Part shown: positions 7,333 through 13,340 of the stretch, in pieces
How positions within the stretch are numbered: the first letter of the stretch is position 1
How the letters are laid out: every line of letters begins with the position of its first letter
DNA from: DASZBX01 sp035943635
GTDB lineage: Bacteria > Actinomycetota > Actinomycetes > Streptomycetales > Catenulisporaceae
Assembly (NCBI GenBank): GCA_035943635.1
Contig: DASZBX010000075.1
Coordinates: 1 to 14,081, forward strand
Reading direction: 5' to 3'
Length of the DNA: 14,081 nucleotides
Notes under the pieces: model-generated
Told to the model about the DNA's origin: nothing
Database searches by the model: none
What the model saw: only the letters and a program-made list of their open reading frames with translations
Program-made: the position numbers and the translations under genes

Positions 7333-7893
7333 TCAATCGCGCACGGTCGTCGTCGCCCGGACCCGCGGGTGGAGCGCGCGGGCGCCGGCGGGTTCGGGAA
7401 CGTGCCGCGATCCGGGCGCCTCGGCCTTCGGCGCCGGCTGCTGCGCCGGGACCGGCACGACCACGACGGCGCAGACCGCGTGGGCGACACAGGCGCGCGC
7501 GATGGCACCGAGGACAGGACCCTCATGCACCATGTCGCCTTCGTGGCCGGGGTGGTTGTGGTCCGTGTGCCCGAGGACCAGCATCCTCGCGCCCGCGGAA
7601 TGCCGGACCAGCACCCGGCTGGGCACACCCACCTCGAAGACCCGCTCGGCCTGGTACTTGAGTGTCCGGCCGAGCAGTACCTCGATCTCTTCGAGGTGGT
7701 CGTCCACGTTCTCGTACCGGACCGGGTACTGGGCATAGTGGGCGCGCTGGTCGACGCGCGGATCCTGCACGTGCACCACCGTGAGCGGCGCGTCGTGCGC
7801 CGAGGCCTCGGCGGCGGCCCAGCGCAGGGCGGCGATGGAGGCCGCGGTTCCGTCGACGCCGACGACGATCGGGGCGGGCGGGGTGCCGGTCAT
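7333..7893 (-). CDS. Universal stress protein with His-rich loop (186 aa)
   Basis: This is a UspA-family protein: PIVVGVDGTAASIAALRWAAAEA (8-30) and PLTVVHVQDP (36-45) are typical. Where the ATP loop (GSRGRGG...GSVS) should be, residues 106-131 read VLGHTDHNHPGHEGDMVHEG and onward, with His109, 112, 114, 117 and 123 plus two Asp and two Glu. The G-2x-G-9x-G pattern is lost, so this copy probably does not bind ATP in the usual way and may bind a metal. The C-terminal extension of about 35 residues is Pro/Ala/Arg-rich. ATG at 7893 is chosen over GTG at 7902 because GGGAGGAG ends about 8 bases before it. That ribosome site is formed by the last codons of the 18-codon ORF upstream. The gene converges on the oxygenase gene with a 9-base gap. 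Confidence 0.85.
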   Translation of the reverse strand: MTGTPPAPIVVGVDGTAASIAALRWAAAEASAHDAPLTVVHVQDPRVDQRAHYAQYPVRYENVDDHLEEIEVLLGRTLKYQAERVFEVGVPSRVLVRHSAGARMLVLGHTDHNHPGHEGDMVHEGPVLGAIARACVAHAVCAVVVVPVPAQQPAPKAEAPGSRHVPEPAGARALHPRVRATTTVRD

Positions 7894-7898
7894 GGGGA

Positions 7899-7955
7899 TC
7901 ACTCCTCCCAGCGCGGGTGCTCGTGGGCGGCGAAGGGAGCGGCAGTCGTTGTCAT
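7899..7955 (-). CDS. 18-codon ORF, remnant or leader peptide, matching the CBS-protein C-terminus
   Basis: The ORF reads MTTTAAPFAAHEHPRWEE and stops at 7901-7899, 5 bases before the USP start. Its end HEHPRWEE matches the last residues HRHPRWEE of the CBS protein at 8080-8529, and the DNA around both stops is nearly identical (TGGGAGGAGTGATC versus TGGGAAGAGTGATC). Its ATG lies exactly 35 bases from a DevR-like box, as does the CBS gene's ATG. It looks like an internally deleted CBS gene that kept promoter, start and tail and now acts as the translated leader supplying the ribosome site for the USP. Translation is not proven. Confidence 0.5.
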   Translation of the reverse strand: MTTTAAPFAAHEHPRWEE

Positions 7956-7961
7956 ACTTCG

Positions 7962-8004
7962 ATGATGCCCCGCGCGGGTGCGCCGGGGCAGGGCCGTTGG
8001 ACCC
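7962..8004 (-). promoter_or_regulatory. DevR-like box plus -10 for the mini-ORF/USP transcript
   Basis: On the minus strand 8004-7991 is GGGTCCAACGGCCC, and CATCAT (7967-7962) follows after 23 bases. Transcription would then begin at or within a base of the mini-ORF ATG (7955), so the message would be leaderless. The geometry is the same to the base as at the CBS gene promoter (8536-8578). Confidence 0.6.
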
Positions 8005-8079
8005 GGATCAGCCGCCGACCGGCCCGGTTCCAGCTTCGTGGACGTGTCGATTCCGGGATGTCCGGCCGGCTCACCGCGA

Positions 8080-8529
8080 TCACTCTTCCCAGCGGGGGTG
8101 CCGGTGCACGAAGGCGTCGGCGACGGCCCGTGTGATGTCTACTGCGGTGACCACGCCCACCGCCCGGTTCGCCTCGTCGACCACGGGGATCGCGTCCAGG
8201 TGCTGCTCGGTCAGGGTCTGTGCACAGGTACGCAGATCGTCCGTCGGGCGCACGCTGATCCATGCAGCGTAGCCGAGGTCCTTGACCGGAATGTCGGCGT
8301 CGGCCCGCGGATCCCCGCTGTGCGCCTGCGCGACGTGGCGCGGGCCCAGGATGCCCAGGCATCGCCCGTCGTCGTCCACGACGACCAGGTGCCGGCTCGG
8401 GCCGGTCAGGAACCGGTCGACGACGTCCCGCAGGGTCGCACCCTCGTACACGGCCGGGCCGGTCTGCCCCATCAGATCGCGTGCAGTGAGCTGGTAGAGG
8501 GCTGTCATAGTCGTATCGGTGTTCGCCAT
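8080..8529 (-). CDS. Two-CBS-domain protein (149 aa)
   Basis: This is a stand-alone CBS pair (Bateman module), a cytoplasmic adenine-nucleotide sensor fold. CBS1 covers about residues 14-70: ARDLMGQTGPAVYEGATLRDVVDRF, then HLVVVDDDGRCLGILG. CBS2 covers about 80-140: VKDLGYAAWISVRPTDDLRTCAQTL, then AIPVVDEANRAVGVVTAVDITRAV. No catalytic domain is attached. ATG at 8529 is preferred over the in-frame upstream extension, which is low-complexity and crosses a regulatory box; a second ATG at 8508 is possible. The AGGAT before the start can be read as a ribosome site or as part of a -10 element. The tail HRHPRWEE recurs in the mini-ORF downstream. Confidence 0.88.
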   Translation of the reverse strand: MANTDTTMTALYQLTARDLMGQTGPAVYEGATLRDVVDRFLTGPSRHLVVVDDDGRCLGILGPRHVAQAHSGDPRADADIPVKDLGYAAWISVRPTDDLRTCAQTLTEQHLDAIPVVDEANRAVGVVTAVDITRAVADAFVHRHPRWEE

Positions 8530-8535
8530 AGTCCG

Positions 8536-8578
8536 ATCCTGCGCCGGCGCGGCCGGCGCGAGCAGGGCCTTTCGGCCC
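8536..8578 (-). promoter_or_regulatory. DevR-like box plus -10 for the CBS gene
   Basis: Minus-strand 8578-8565 is GGGCCGAAAGGCCC, a nearly perfect palindrome. CAGGAT (8541-8536) follows after 23 bases, and the ATG follows that after 6, predicting a leaderless transcript. Spacing is identical to the box at 7991-8004. Confidence 0.6.
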
Positions 8579-8766
8579 CCGTCCGGGCCGCCCCACGGCC
8601 CGGACCGCCGCGCGTCCTCATCCCGACCGGAAAGGTGATGGTCTCGGTGTCCATGATTCACCCAGGTTCAACCCATGGCACCCGCTGTTCGAGCGAGGGA
8701 CCGAGGCGGTAGCCGGTGACCAATTCCAGGCCGACACGCACGAAAACACGGTGCGCCCGACCTCCT

Positions 8767-8786
8767 GTGGGGCCCGAAGTCCCCAA
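8767..8786 (-). promoter_or_regulatory. Best DevR-like box, no intact gene attached
   Basis: On the minus strand this reads TTGGGGACTTCGGGCCCCAC, the closest match in the window to the mycobacterial DosR/DevR consensus TTSGGGACTWWAGTCCCSAA, including the flanking TTG. The 14-bp core is 8783-8770. No -10 hexamer stands at the usual distance. Downstream on the minus strand lie only the short unrecognised frames ending near 8618-8660. Confidence 0.55.
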
Positions 8787-8848
8787 TCTGCCGACGACCC
8801 GTCCGGGCCGTTCGCGGCGACCGCCGACCCGGCGGTGCCGGCCGGACC

Positions 8849-8862
8849 GGGCCGTTCGGCCC
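8849..8862. promoter_or_regulatory. Symmetric DevR-like box upstream of the CBS fragment
   Basis: GGGCCGTTCGGCCC has perfect arms (GGGCCG/CGGCCC) around TT, so orientation cannot be assigned. It is about 100 bases upstream of the CBS-like fragment at 8962. No -10 was found at the standard distance on either strand, so it may be a relic or an auxiliary site. Confidence 0.42.
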
Positions 8863-8961
8863 TGGCGCCGGCGGGCTGTGCGGAGGTGCAATCGACCCGA
8901 CAACGCAGTCGGACCGGAAGCGAGGAGGGCGGAGACGACCGGCAGCACCGCGAGCGGCGTG

Positions 8962-9057
8962 ATGAGCCGGGACGTGGTCTCAGTGCGGCGCAACGCCGCC
9001 GGCAAGGAGGCTGCCGACGGCCCCCTCTTCCGCGCGCCCATGGCGCCCCTGCCCTGA
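8962..9057 (+). pseudogene. CBS-domain gene fragment (5' end)
   Basis: The frame from ATG 8962 reads MSRDVVSVRRNAAGKEAADG and stops after 31 codons. VMSRDVVSV followed by a KEAA helix is the usual opening of actinobacterial CBS-pair proteins (VMTRDVVTVRPDTPVKEAA type). The sequence breaks off within the first helix and continues as unrelated Pro-rich codons. I read it as the head of a deleted CBS gene. The match is short, so chance similarity cannot be excluded. Confidence 0.45.
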
Positions 9058-9095
9058 CCGCCGGGCCGCCGGACCGACTGAGAGGACTGCTCACC

Positions 9096-9338
9096 ATGGC
9101 ACATGACGCCACCGGATCCCGGCGGGTCGTCGTCGGAGTCGACGCCTCCGGCCGGGCCGCCTTCGCCGCCCTGTGGGCCGCCCGCGAGGCGGTCGAGCGG
9201 GGTATCGGCGTCCTGTCCCGCACCGAGCGCGGCCGGTCCGGCTCGGATCCGGGCCGGTCGGAGCGCCGGCCGCGGGACCGACGGCCCTGCCCGGAGCATG
9301 TACTCCCCGACCAGAGAAGCGAGCCCACTCGTGGATGA
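9096..9338 (+). pseudogene. Universal stress protein gene fragment (5' end), coupled to pta
   Basis: From ATG 9096 the frame reads MAHDATGSRRVVVGVDASGR and then AAFAALWAAREAVERG, which is the first strand and first helix of a UspA domain. After about residue 36 it turns into Arg/Ser/Pro-rich sequence with no USP features, and it stops at 9338 (80 codons). AGAGGAC stands about 9 bases before the start, so the fragment could still be translated. Its stop overlaps the GTG start of pta by 8 bases (GTGGATGA), so translation of the fragment may deliver ribosomes to pta. A DevR-like box lies inside it. Confidence 0.65.
9274..9287 (+). promoter_or_regulatory. DevR-like box upstream of pta
   Basis: GGGACCGACGGCCC on the plus strand is oriented toward pta and ends 43 bases before its GTG. 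It is followed by TGCCC, as is the box at 7991-8004. A convincing -10 at the standard distance is not visible. It lies within the USP fragment. Confidence 0.5.
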
Positions 9339-11637
9339 CCAGGTGTCTTCGAACAGCAGGGAAACGACGGTTCCACGCATCGTCTACGTCACCGGCGTGG
9401 GCCCGGACGACGGCCGGCACGTCGTCGAACTCGGCATCATGGAGCTGCTCACCCGCCACGTGGAACAGGTCGGGGTCTTCCGCCCGCTCGTCCGCCCCGG
9501 CGAGGATCCGACGCTCCGGCTCCTGCGCGAGCGGTACCGGATCGGCCTGCCGCCGGAGCTGCTCGGAGGCCTCGACTACGAGAAGGCCGCGGCGATCGCC
9601 GCGGAACGCGGCCGGGACGACCTGGTGGCCGAACTCGTGGAGAGCTTCGGCGAACTGCGCGAGCGGTGCCGGGCGGTGCTGGTCCTGGGCACCGACTTCG
9701 ACGGCACCGCCATCCCGGACGAACCGGCCTTCAACGCGAGGCTGGCCAACGAGTTCGGCGCCCTGGTCGTGCCGGTGGTCGGCGGCCGCGGCCGGTCCGC
9801 CGAGACCCTCGCCGCCGACCTGCGCAACGCCTACCGCACCTATGCCGACCACGGGTGCAGTGTGGTGGCGATGGTCGCCAACCGAGTGGCCGGCGACGCG
9901 GCCGACGGCGGGCTCGCCGTCCGGCTCTCGCGCGAGTGCGCGGCCCCGGTCTTCACCATCCCGGACGAACCGGCCCTGTACGCGCCCACCGTCGCCCAGG
10001 TCGCCGAGGCGACCGGCGCCACCGTGATCCTCGGCGACGCCGACAGCCTGGCCCGGGACGTCCGCGGGTACGTCTTCGGCGGCGCCATGCTGCCCAGATT
10101 CCTGCGGGCGCTGACCCCCGGATGCCTGGTGATCGCCCCCGGCGACCGGGCCGACCTGCTGATCGGGGCGTTCGCCGCCCACGCCGCGGGCTCCCCGCCG
10201 ATCGCCGGCGTCCTGCTCACCCTGGGCGAGTCGCCCGGCCCGGAGATCTTGAGCCTGGCCGCCCGGACCGCTCCCGGGATCGCCGTCATCCGGGTCGAGG
10301 ACAACAGCTTCCCGACCGCGACCGGCCTGTCCCGGCTGGAGGGGCGGCCCACCGTCTTCTCACCGCACAAGGCCGAGATCGCCCTGGGACTGTTCGAGAA
10401 GTACGTGGACGGGCGGGACCTGGCGAACCGGATCGAACTGGCCCGCCCCGACCGGGTCACCCCGCTGATGTTCGAACACACTCTGCTGGAACGGGCGCAC
10501 GAGCACGGCCTGCGGGACATCGTGCTGGCCGAAGGCGAGGAGGAGCGGATCCTGCGCGCGGCCGACGTGCTGGCCCGGCGCAACGTGTGCCATCTGACCC
10601 TGCTCGGATCGGCCGAGGTGATCCGTCGGCGCGCCGCCGAACTCGGACTGGGCCTGACGTTCGAACCGGACTCCATGGACGGGACCGGGGACGGCGCCAG
10701 GGCCGGAACCCGCTGCGCCGAGGGCCGTGACGCCCGGGTCCGGATCATCGATCCGGCCACCTCACCCCTCCGCGGGCGATTCGCCGAGGTCTACGCGGCG
10801 TTGCGGGCGCACAAGGGCGTCACTGCCGCTCTGGCCGCCGACACCGTGTGCGACGTGTCCTACTTCGGCACGCTGCTCGTGCATCTGGGCTTGGCCGACG
10901 GCATGGTCAGCGGAGCGGTGCACTCCACGGCCGCGACCCTGCGCCCGGCCTTCGAGATCGTGAAGACCGCGCCGGGCGCGAGCCTGGTCTCCTCGGTGTT
11001 CTTCATGTGCCTGGCCGACCGGGTCCTGGTCTACGGCGACTGCGCGGTCAACCCCGACCCGGATGCCGGGCAACTGGCCGGCATCGCGATCCAGTCCGCC
11101 GACACCGCCGCGCGCTTCGGAGTCGTCCCCCGGGTCGCCCTGCTGTCCTACTCCACCGGAGCCTCGGGCAGCGGCGCCGACGTCGACAAGGTGCGCAAAG
11201 CCACCGAACTCGTCCGCACCCTGCGTCCGGACATCCCCGTGGACGGACCCATCCAGTACGACGCCGCGGTCGAGCCGGCCGTGGCTGCGGCCAAACTGCC
11301 CGGCTCGGCGATCGCCGGGCGTGCCACCGTACTCGTCTTCCCCGACCTGAACACCGGGAACAACACCTACAAGGCCGTCCAGCGCTCGGCCGGAGCCGTG
11401 GCGGTCGGCCCGATCCTGCAGGGCCTGGGCAAACCGGTCAACGACCTGTCCCGTGGCGCGCTCGTCAAGGACATCGTCACCACAGTGGCCATCACCGCCA
11501 TCCAAGCAGGCCGAGGCATCGAAGAGCGGCCAAAAACTCCGACCGCAGATACGCTTCCACGGCACGACGGCGCCGGCCTCGGACTCGAGAGTCCGGGTCC
11601 CGCGCCTTGGCGCGGGCCCGCCGCCCGGCCCGGGTGA
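9331..11637 (+). CDS. pta: Phosphate acetyltransferase, long form (768 aa)
   Basis: The enzyme interconverts acetyl-CoA plus Pi with acetyl phosphate plus CoA in the cytoplasm. Domain order: an N-terminal P-loop-like (CobB/AAA_26) domain at about 15-215, a DRTGG domain at about 225-335, then the catalytic PTA_PTB domain from about residue 390 (FEHTLLERA, VLAEGEEERILRAA) to 730. Catalytic signatures are MVSGAVHSTAATLRPAFEIVKT, VYGDCAVNPDPDAGQLAGIA, LSYSTGASGSG and FPDLNTGNNTYKAVQRSAGA. Two oddities: the P-loop place reads GVGPDDGRHVVELG, without the GKS/T of Walker A, and about 40 residues of Pro/Gly-rich tail follow the usual end VAITAIQA. GTG at 9331 is chosen because the conserved RIVYVTGVG begins 15 residues later and an AGAGAAG lies upstream. 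No acetate kinase gene follows within the window. Confidence 0.93.
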   Translation: MDDQVSSNSRETTVPRIVYVTGVGPDDGRHVVELGIMELLTRHVEQVGVFRPLVRPGEDPTLRLLRERYRIGLPPELLGGLDYEKAAAIAAERGRDDLVAELVESFGELRERCRAVLVLGTDFDGTAIPDEPAFNARLANEFGALVVPVVGGRGRSAETLAADLRNAYRTYADHGCSVVAMVANRVAGDAADGGLAVRLSRECAAPVFTIPDEPALYAPTVAQVAEATGATVILGDADSLARDVRGYVFGGAMLPRFLRALTPGCLVIAPGDRADLLIGAFAAHAAGSPPIAGVLLTLGESPGPEILSLAARTAPGIAVIRVEDNSFPTATGLSRLEGRPTVFSPHKAEIALGLFEKYVDGRDLANRIELARPDRVTPLMFEHTLLERAHEHGLRDIVLAEGEEERILRAADVLARRNVCHLTLLGSAEVIRRRAAELGLGLTFEPDSMDGTGDGARAGTRCAEGRDARVRIIDPATSPLRGRFAEVYAALRAHKGVTAALAADTVCDVSYFGTLLVHLGLADGMVSGAVHSTAATLRPAFEIVKTAPGASLVSSVFFMCLADRVLVYGDCAVNPDPDAGQLAGIAIQSADTAARFGVVPRVALLSYSTGASGSGADVDKVRKATELVRTLRPDIPVDGPIQYDAAVEPAVAAAKLPGSAIAGRATVLVFPDLNTGNNTYKAVQRSAGAVAVGPILQGLGKPVNDLSRGALVKDIVTTVAITAIQAGRGIEERPKTPTADTLPRHDGAGLGLESPGPAPWRGPAARPG
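11581..11619 (+). terminator. Adjacent hairpins at the 3' end of pta
   Basis: GGACTC-GA-GAGTCC (11581-11594) is followed by a stronger hairpin in which GGGTCCCGCGCC (11595-11606) pairs with GGCGCGGGCCC (11609-11619) apart from a bulged T. Both lie inside the last codons of pta, in the non-conserved tail. There is no T-run, so this would be a G+C-only terminator of the actinobacterial kind, or simply mRNA structure. Confidence 0.4.
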
Positions 11638-11752
11638 ACGTACTCCAAGCCCGCGGCTCGACATCGGACCCCTTGATCTGCTTGGCGATACGGGCGGTTC
11701 GCCCCGAACCGATCGGGACGATCCGAGGCCGGGGCGGTCGAGGCGGGGGTGG

Positions 11753-12295
11753 TCAGATTCGGCCGTGCGGGTCGGCGGCCAGGTTCGTGACGCCCTGGTC
11801 GGTCCGGTCCTGGTCGCCGTCGCCGAAGCCGGGTTCGGGTGCGGCGGTGACCAGGATCGCGCCGGCCGAGCCGAACTCGCGCATGGTGAAGCCGACGAAC
11901 GCGAGCGCGACGCTCAGTGCGACGTTCATGGTGCGCTGTACTTCCTGGTAGGCGCGGCCGTATGTCGGCGGTGCCGTGGCGGGCACCTGGCCGTCGAGAT
12001 CGAGGGACGCGGGCCCGTGGGACCATTCCGAGCGCCGGTCGTGCTGGGTCCAGGTGACGGCGATCCCGGCGAGTCCCGGATTGCGCTCGATGGAAACAGG
12101 GGTCAGACATACTCCGCCCAGGTGGCCGCCGGGAGAGTCCTGACGGCAGGCGTGCAGGGTGAACCCCATCTCCACCAAGGCGACCGCGAGGCCGTCCGCG
12201 AGCTGTTCGAGCTCGGGCGTCATGGATGCCCGGTCGACAGCGGTGCGGGCGGCGGCGAATTCGGGACCGGCGCCGTGGGAAACCTCTGAGGTCAT
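11753..12295 (-). CDS. Unrecognised protein (180 aa)
   Basis: I do not recognise a family. The frame has normal actinobacterial codon use over about 150 residues. Residues 27-48 (ELEQLADGLAVALVEMGFTL) form an amphipathic helix. A central stretch reads GIAVTWTQHDRRSEW, and residues about 112-145 (AYQEVQRTMNVALSVALAFVGFTMREF) include a hydrophobic helix that could be buried or peripheral to the membrane. The tail is Asp/Gly-rich. A cluster of small polar residues with HACRQDSPGG lies near residue 50. There is no signal peptide and no Cys-based metal site. Start at 12295 is supported only by AAGAGA 5 bases upstream; ATG at 12223 is an alternative. It converges on pta across 115 bases with no clear terminator. 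Confidence 0.6.
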   Translation of the reverse strand: MTSEVSHGAGPEFAAARTAVDRASMTPELEQLADGLAVALVEMGFTLHACRQDSPGGHLGGVCLTPVSIERNPGLAGIAVTWTQHDRRSEWSHGPASLDLDGQVPATAPPTYGRAYQEVQRTMNVALSVALAFVGFTMREFGSAGAILVTAAPEPGFGDGDQDRTDQGVTNLAADPHGRI

Positions 12296-12766
12296 GGTGT
12301 CTCTTTTCTACGAACATCGGGGATGTGGCTTGTTGTGCTGGTCGGACCGGTCGCTCTCAGCCCGGCGGAGCACTGCTGGGCCGGTTCACCAACCGGGTGA
12401 CCTCACCAGACGGAACTGCTGTGGTCGAGGTCGGCGGGAGGATCGGTGCTGCCTGACATTGGCGCAGTGGCGGTTCGCTGCCGGGGTACGGGGACCGGGC
12501 TCAGGTGATCAAGTCGGTCGGGGTTCTGGCAGGGGGCGGTCGGCCAGGCGGGTGTTTTGCCAGTCGGGCCGCTGCCGGGCGGATGGTTCAGGTGGCGTTG
12601 CCCGGGTGGCGCAGACGGGCGCGGCGTGGGCCGGTACCGGGTTGGGTGCCGTGGCCAGACGCCGGTAGGTGCGCGGGCTGCCGGTTGCGGGGACCGGTGC
12701 TGTGTCGCCGGGGCGGATCTGGGCAGTGTGGGGCGGGGAAGGCGGCGGCGCGGCGGCGAGCCCGGA
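12296..12766. other. Gene-free stretch with one inverted repeat
   Basis: No convincing gene is visible on either strand; the open frames here are Arg/Gly-rich and lack family motifs. One inverted repeat, CCGGTT-CACC-AACCGG (12381-12396), lies about 90 bases upstream of the gene starting at 12295 and could be an operator. No DevR-like box was found. The plus strand is noticeably G-rich from about 12440 to 12780. Confidence 0.5.
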
Positions 12767-12970
12767 TCAGAGCGGGCGGATGTTCTCCGCGTGGGGGCCT
12801 TTGGGGCCTTCTACGATGTCGAATTCGACGTTGCGGCCTTCGAACAGCTCGTGCTCGCCGCTGGAGGCGATGTTCGCGTAGTGGGCGTATACGTCGGGGC
12901 CGCCGTTGTCCTGCGTGAGGAAGCCGAAGCCCTTTTCTGCGTTGAACCACTTCACGATGCCAGCGGCCAT
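12767..12970 (-). CDS. cspA: Cold-shock protein (67 aa)
   Basis: This is a single cold-shock domain, the single-stranded nucleic-acid chaperone fold. IVKWFNAEKGFGFLTQD (5-21) holds RNP1 (KGFGFL, 13-18). RNP2 reads VYAHY (27-31) instead of the usual VFVHF, and the end NVEFDIVEGPKGPHAENI (47-64) is typical. The length is canonical. ATG at 12970 is fixed by AAGGAG 9 bases upstream and by the conserved N-terminus; the frame upstream to 13099 is leader sequence. Whether it is cold-induced cannot be told from the gene, but its leader contains several hairpins. Confidence 0.95.
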   Translation of the reverse strand: MAAGIVKWFNAEKGFGFLTQDNGGPDVYAHYANIASSGEHELFEGRNVEFDIVEGPKGPHAENIRPL

Positions 12971-13340
12971 ATATGATTTCTCCTTCGAAGGGGCGCTCCG
13001 CGGCGCACTGTGCGCCGTGCGTCGCGGGGATGATGCCACGCCCGGAAACGGCCCGGGAAACAAGAATGCGCCTGCGGGTAGATACCAGCAGGCGCACACA
13101 CAAAGTCATGGGGACCACAACTGCAACTGTCCCTACCGTAGCAGGTCTGACACGCGGTCAGGACGATCGGCGCTGATCTCGTGCGCACAGCTTCGCGCGG
13201 CGCGGCCCGAGTGGGCTGCCCCGGTGGGGCGGGAGCACGACCGTCGTGATCGCGACCTCGATGTTCCAGGGCTGGGGGCGTTGCGTCCGGTGTGCGGTGG
13301 CAACGGCCCCACGCTGCGGTCCGGCCATGGGTCGGTGCGG
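12971..13340 (-). other. Leader and promoter region of cspA, rich in inverted repeats
   Basis: No gene is visible. On the minus strand, upstream of the cspA ribosome site, are: an inverted repeat CGGCGCAC-T-GTGCGCCG (13001-13017), CCCGG/CCGGG around 7 bases (13041-13057), and TGCGCCTGC/GCAGGCGCA (13067-13075 with 13088-13096), which extends inward by three more pairs past a mismatch. Further up, CTGAC-ACGCG-GTCAG (13147-13161) lies near a possible -35/-10 pair (CTGACC ... TACGGT, 15 apart). A separate CACGAC-C-GTCGTG palindrome lies at 13236-13248. A long structured leader of about 150 bases is therefore plausible. Confidence 0.45.

Larger units (their letters stand above)
8590..8961. other. 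Decayed intergenic stretch with regulatory boxes and short ORFs
   Basis: No intact gene is recognisable here. The minus strand holds AGGAGG at 8761-8766 followed by short frames. One, 8741-8658 (27 codons from GTG), has gene-like codon use and reads VRVGLELVTGYRLGPSLEQR and on to a stop; I do not recognise it. It is followed 3 bases after its stop by an ATG at 8654 opening a 50-codon Arg-rich frame. Two DevR-like boxes (8770-8783 and 8849-8862) lie in the stretch. It looks like the remains of promoters and genes lost by deletion. Confidence 0.45.

Noticed and set aside
6399..7736. 445-codon minus-strand frame opposite the oxygenase/EF-hand gene
   Set aside because: Ser/Arg/Thr-rich low-complexity product; the opposite strand carries the EF-hand and MpaB motifs and is coupled to uppS.
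7952..8074. Minus-strand 40-codon frame (GTG at 8074) between the CBS gene and the mini-ORF, overlapping it by ATGA
   Set aside because: It runs straight through the DevR-like box and -10 element, is Arg/Pro-rich with no family similarity, and is better explained as spacer left by the duplication.
8585..8601. A second DevR-like box next to that of the CBS gene (GGGCCGCCCCACGGCCC)
   Set aside because: The half-sites are 3 bases too far apart to match the 14-bp form of the other copies.
12505..12918. Plus-strand frame opposite and upstream of cspA as a gene
   Set aside because: Cys/Arg/Gly-rich translation without motifs, and its 3' half is antisense to the cold-shock coding region.
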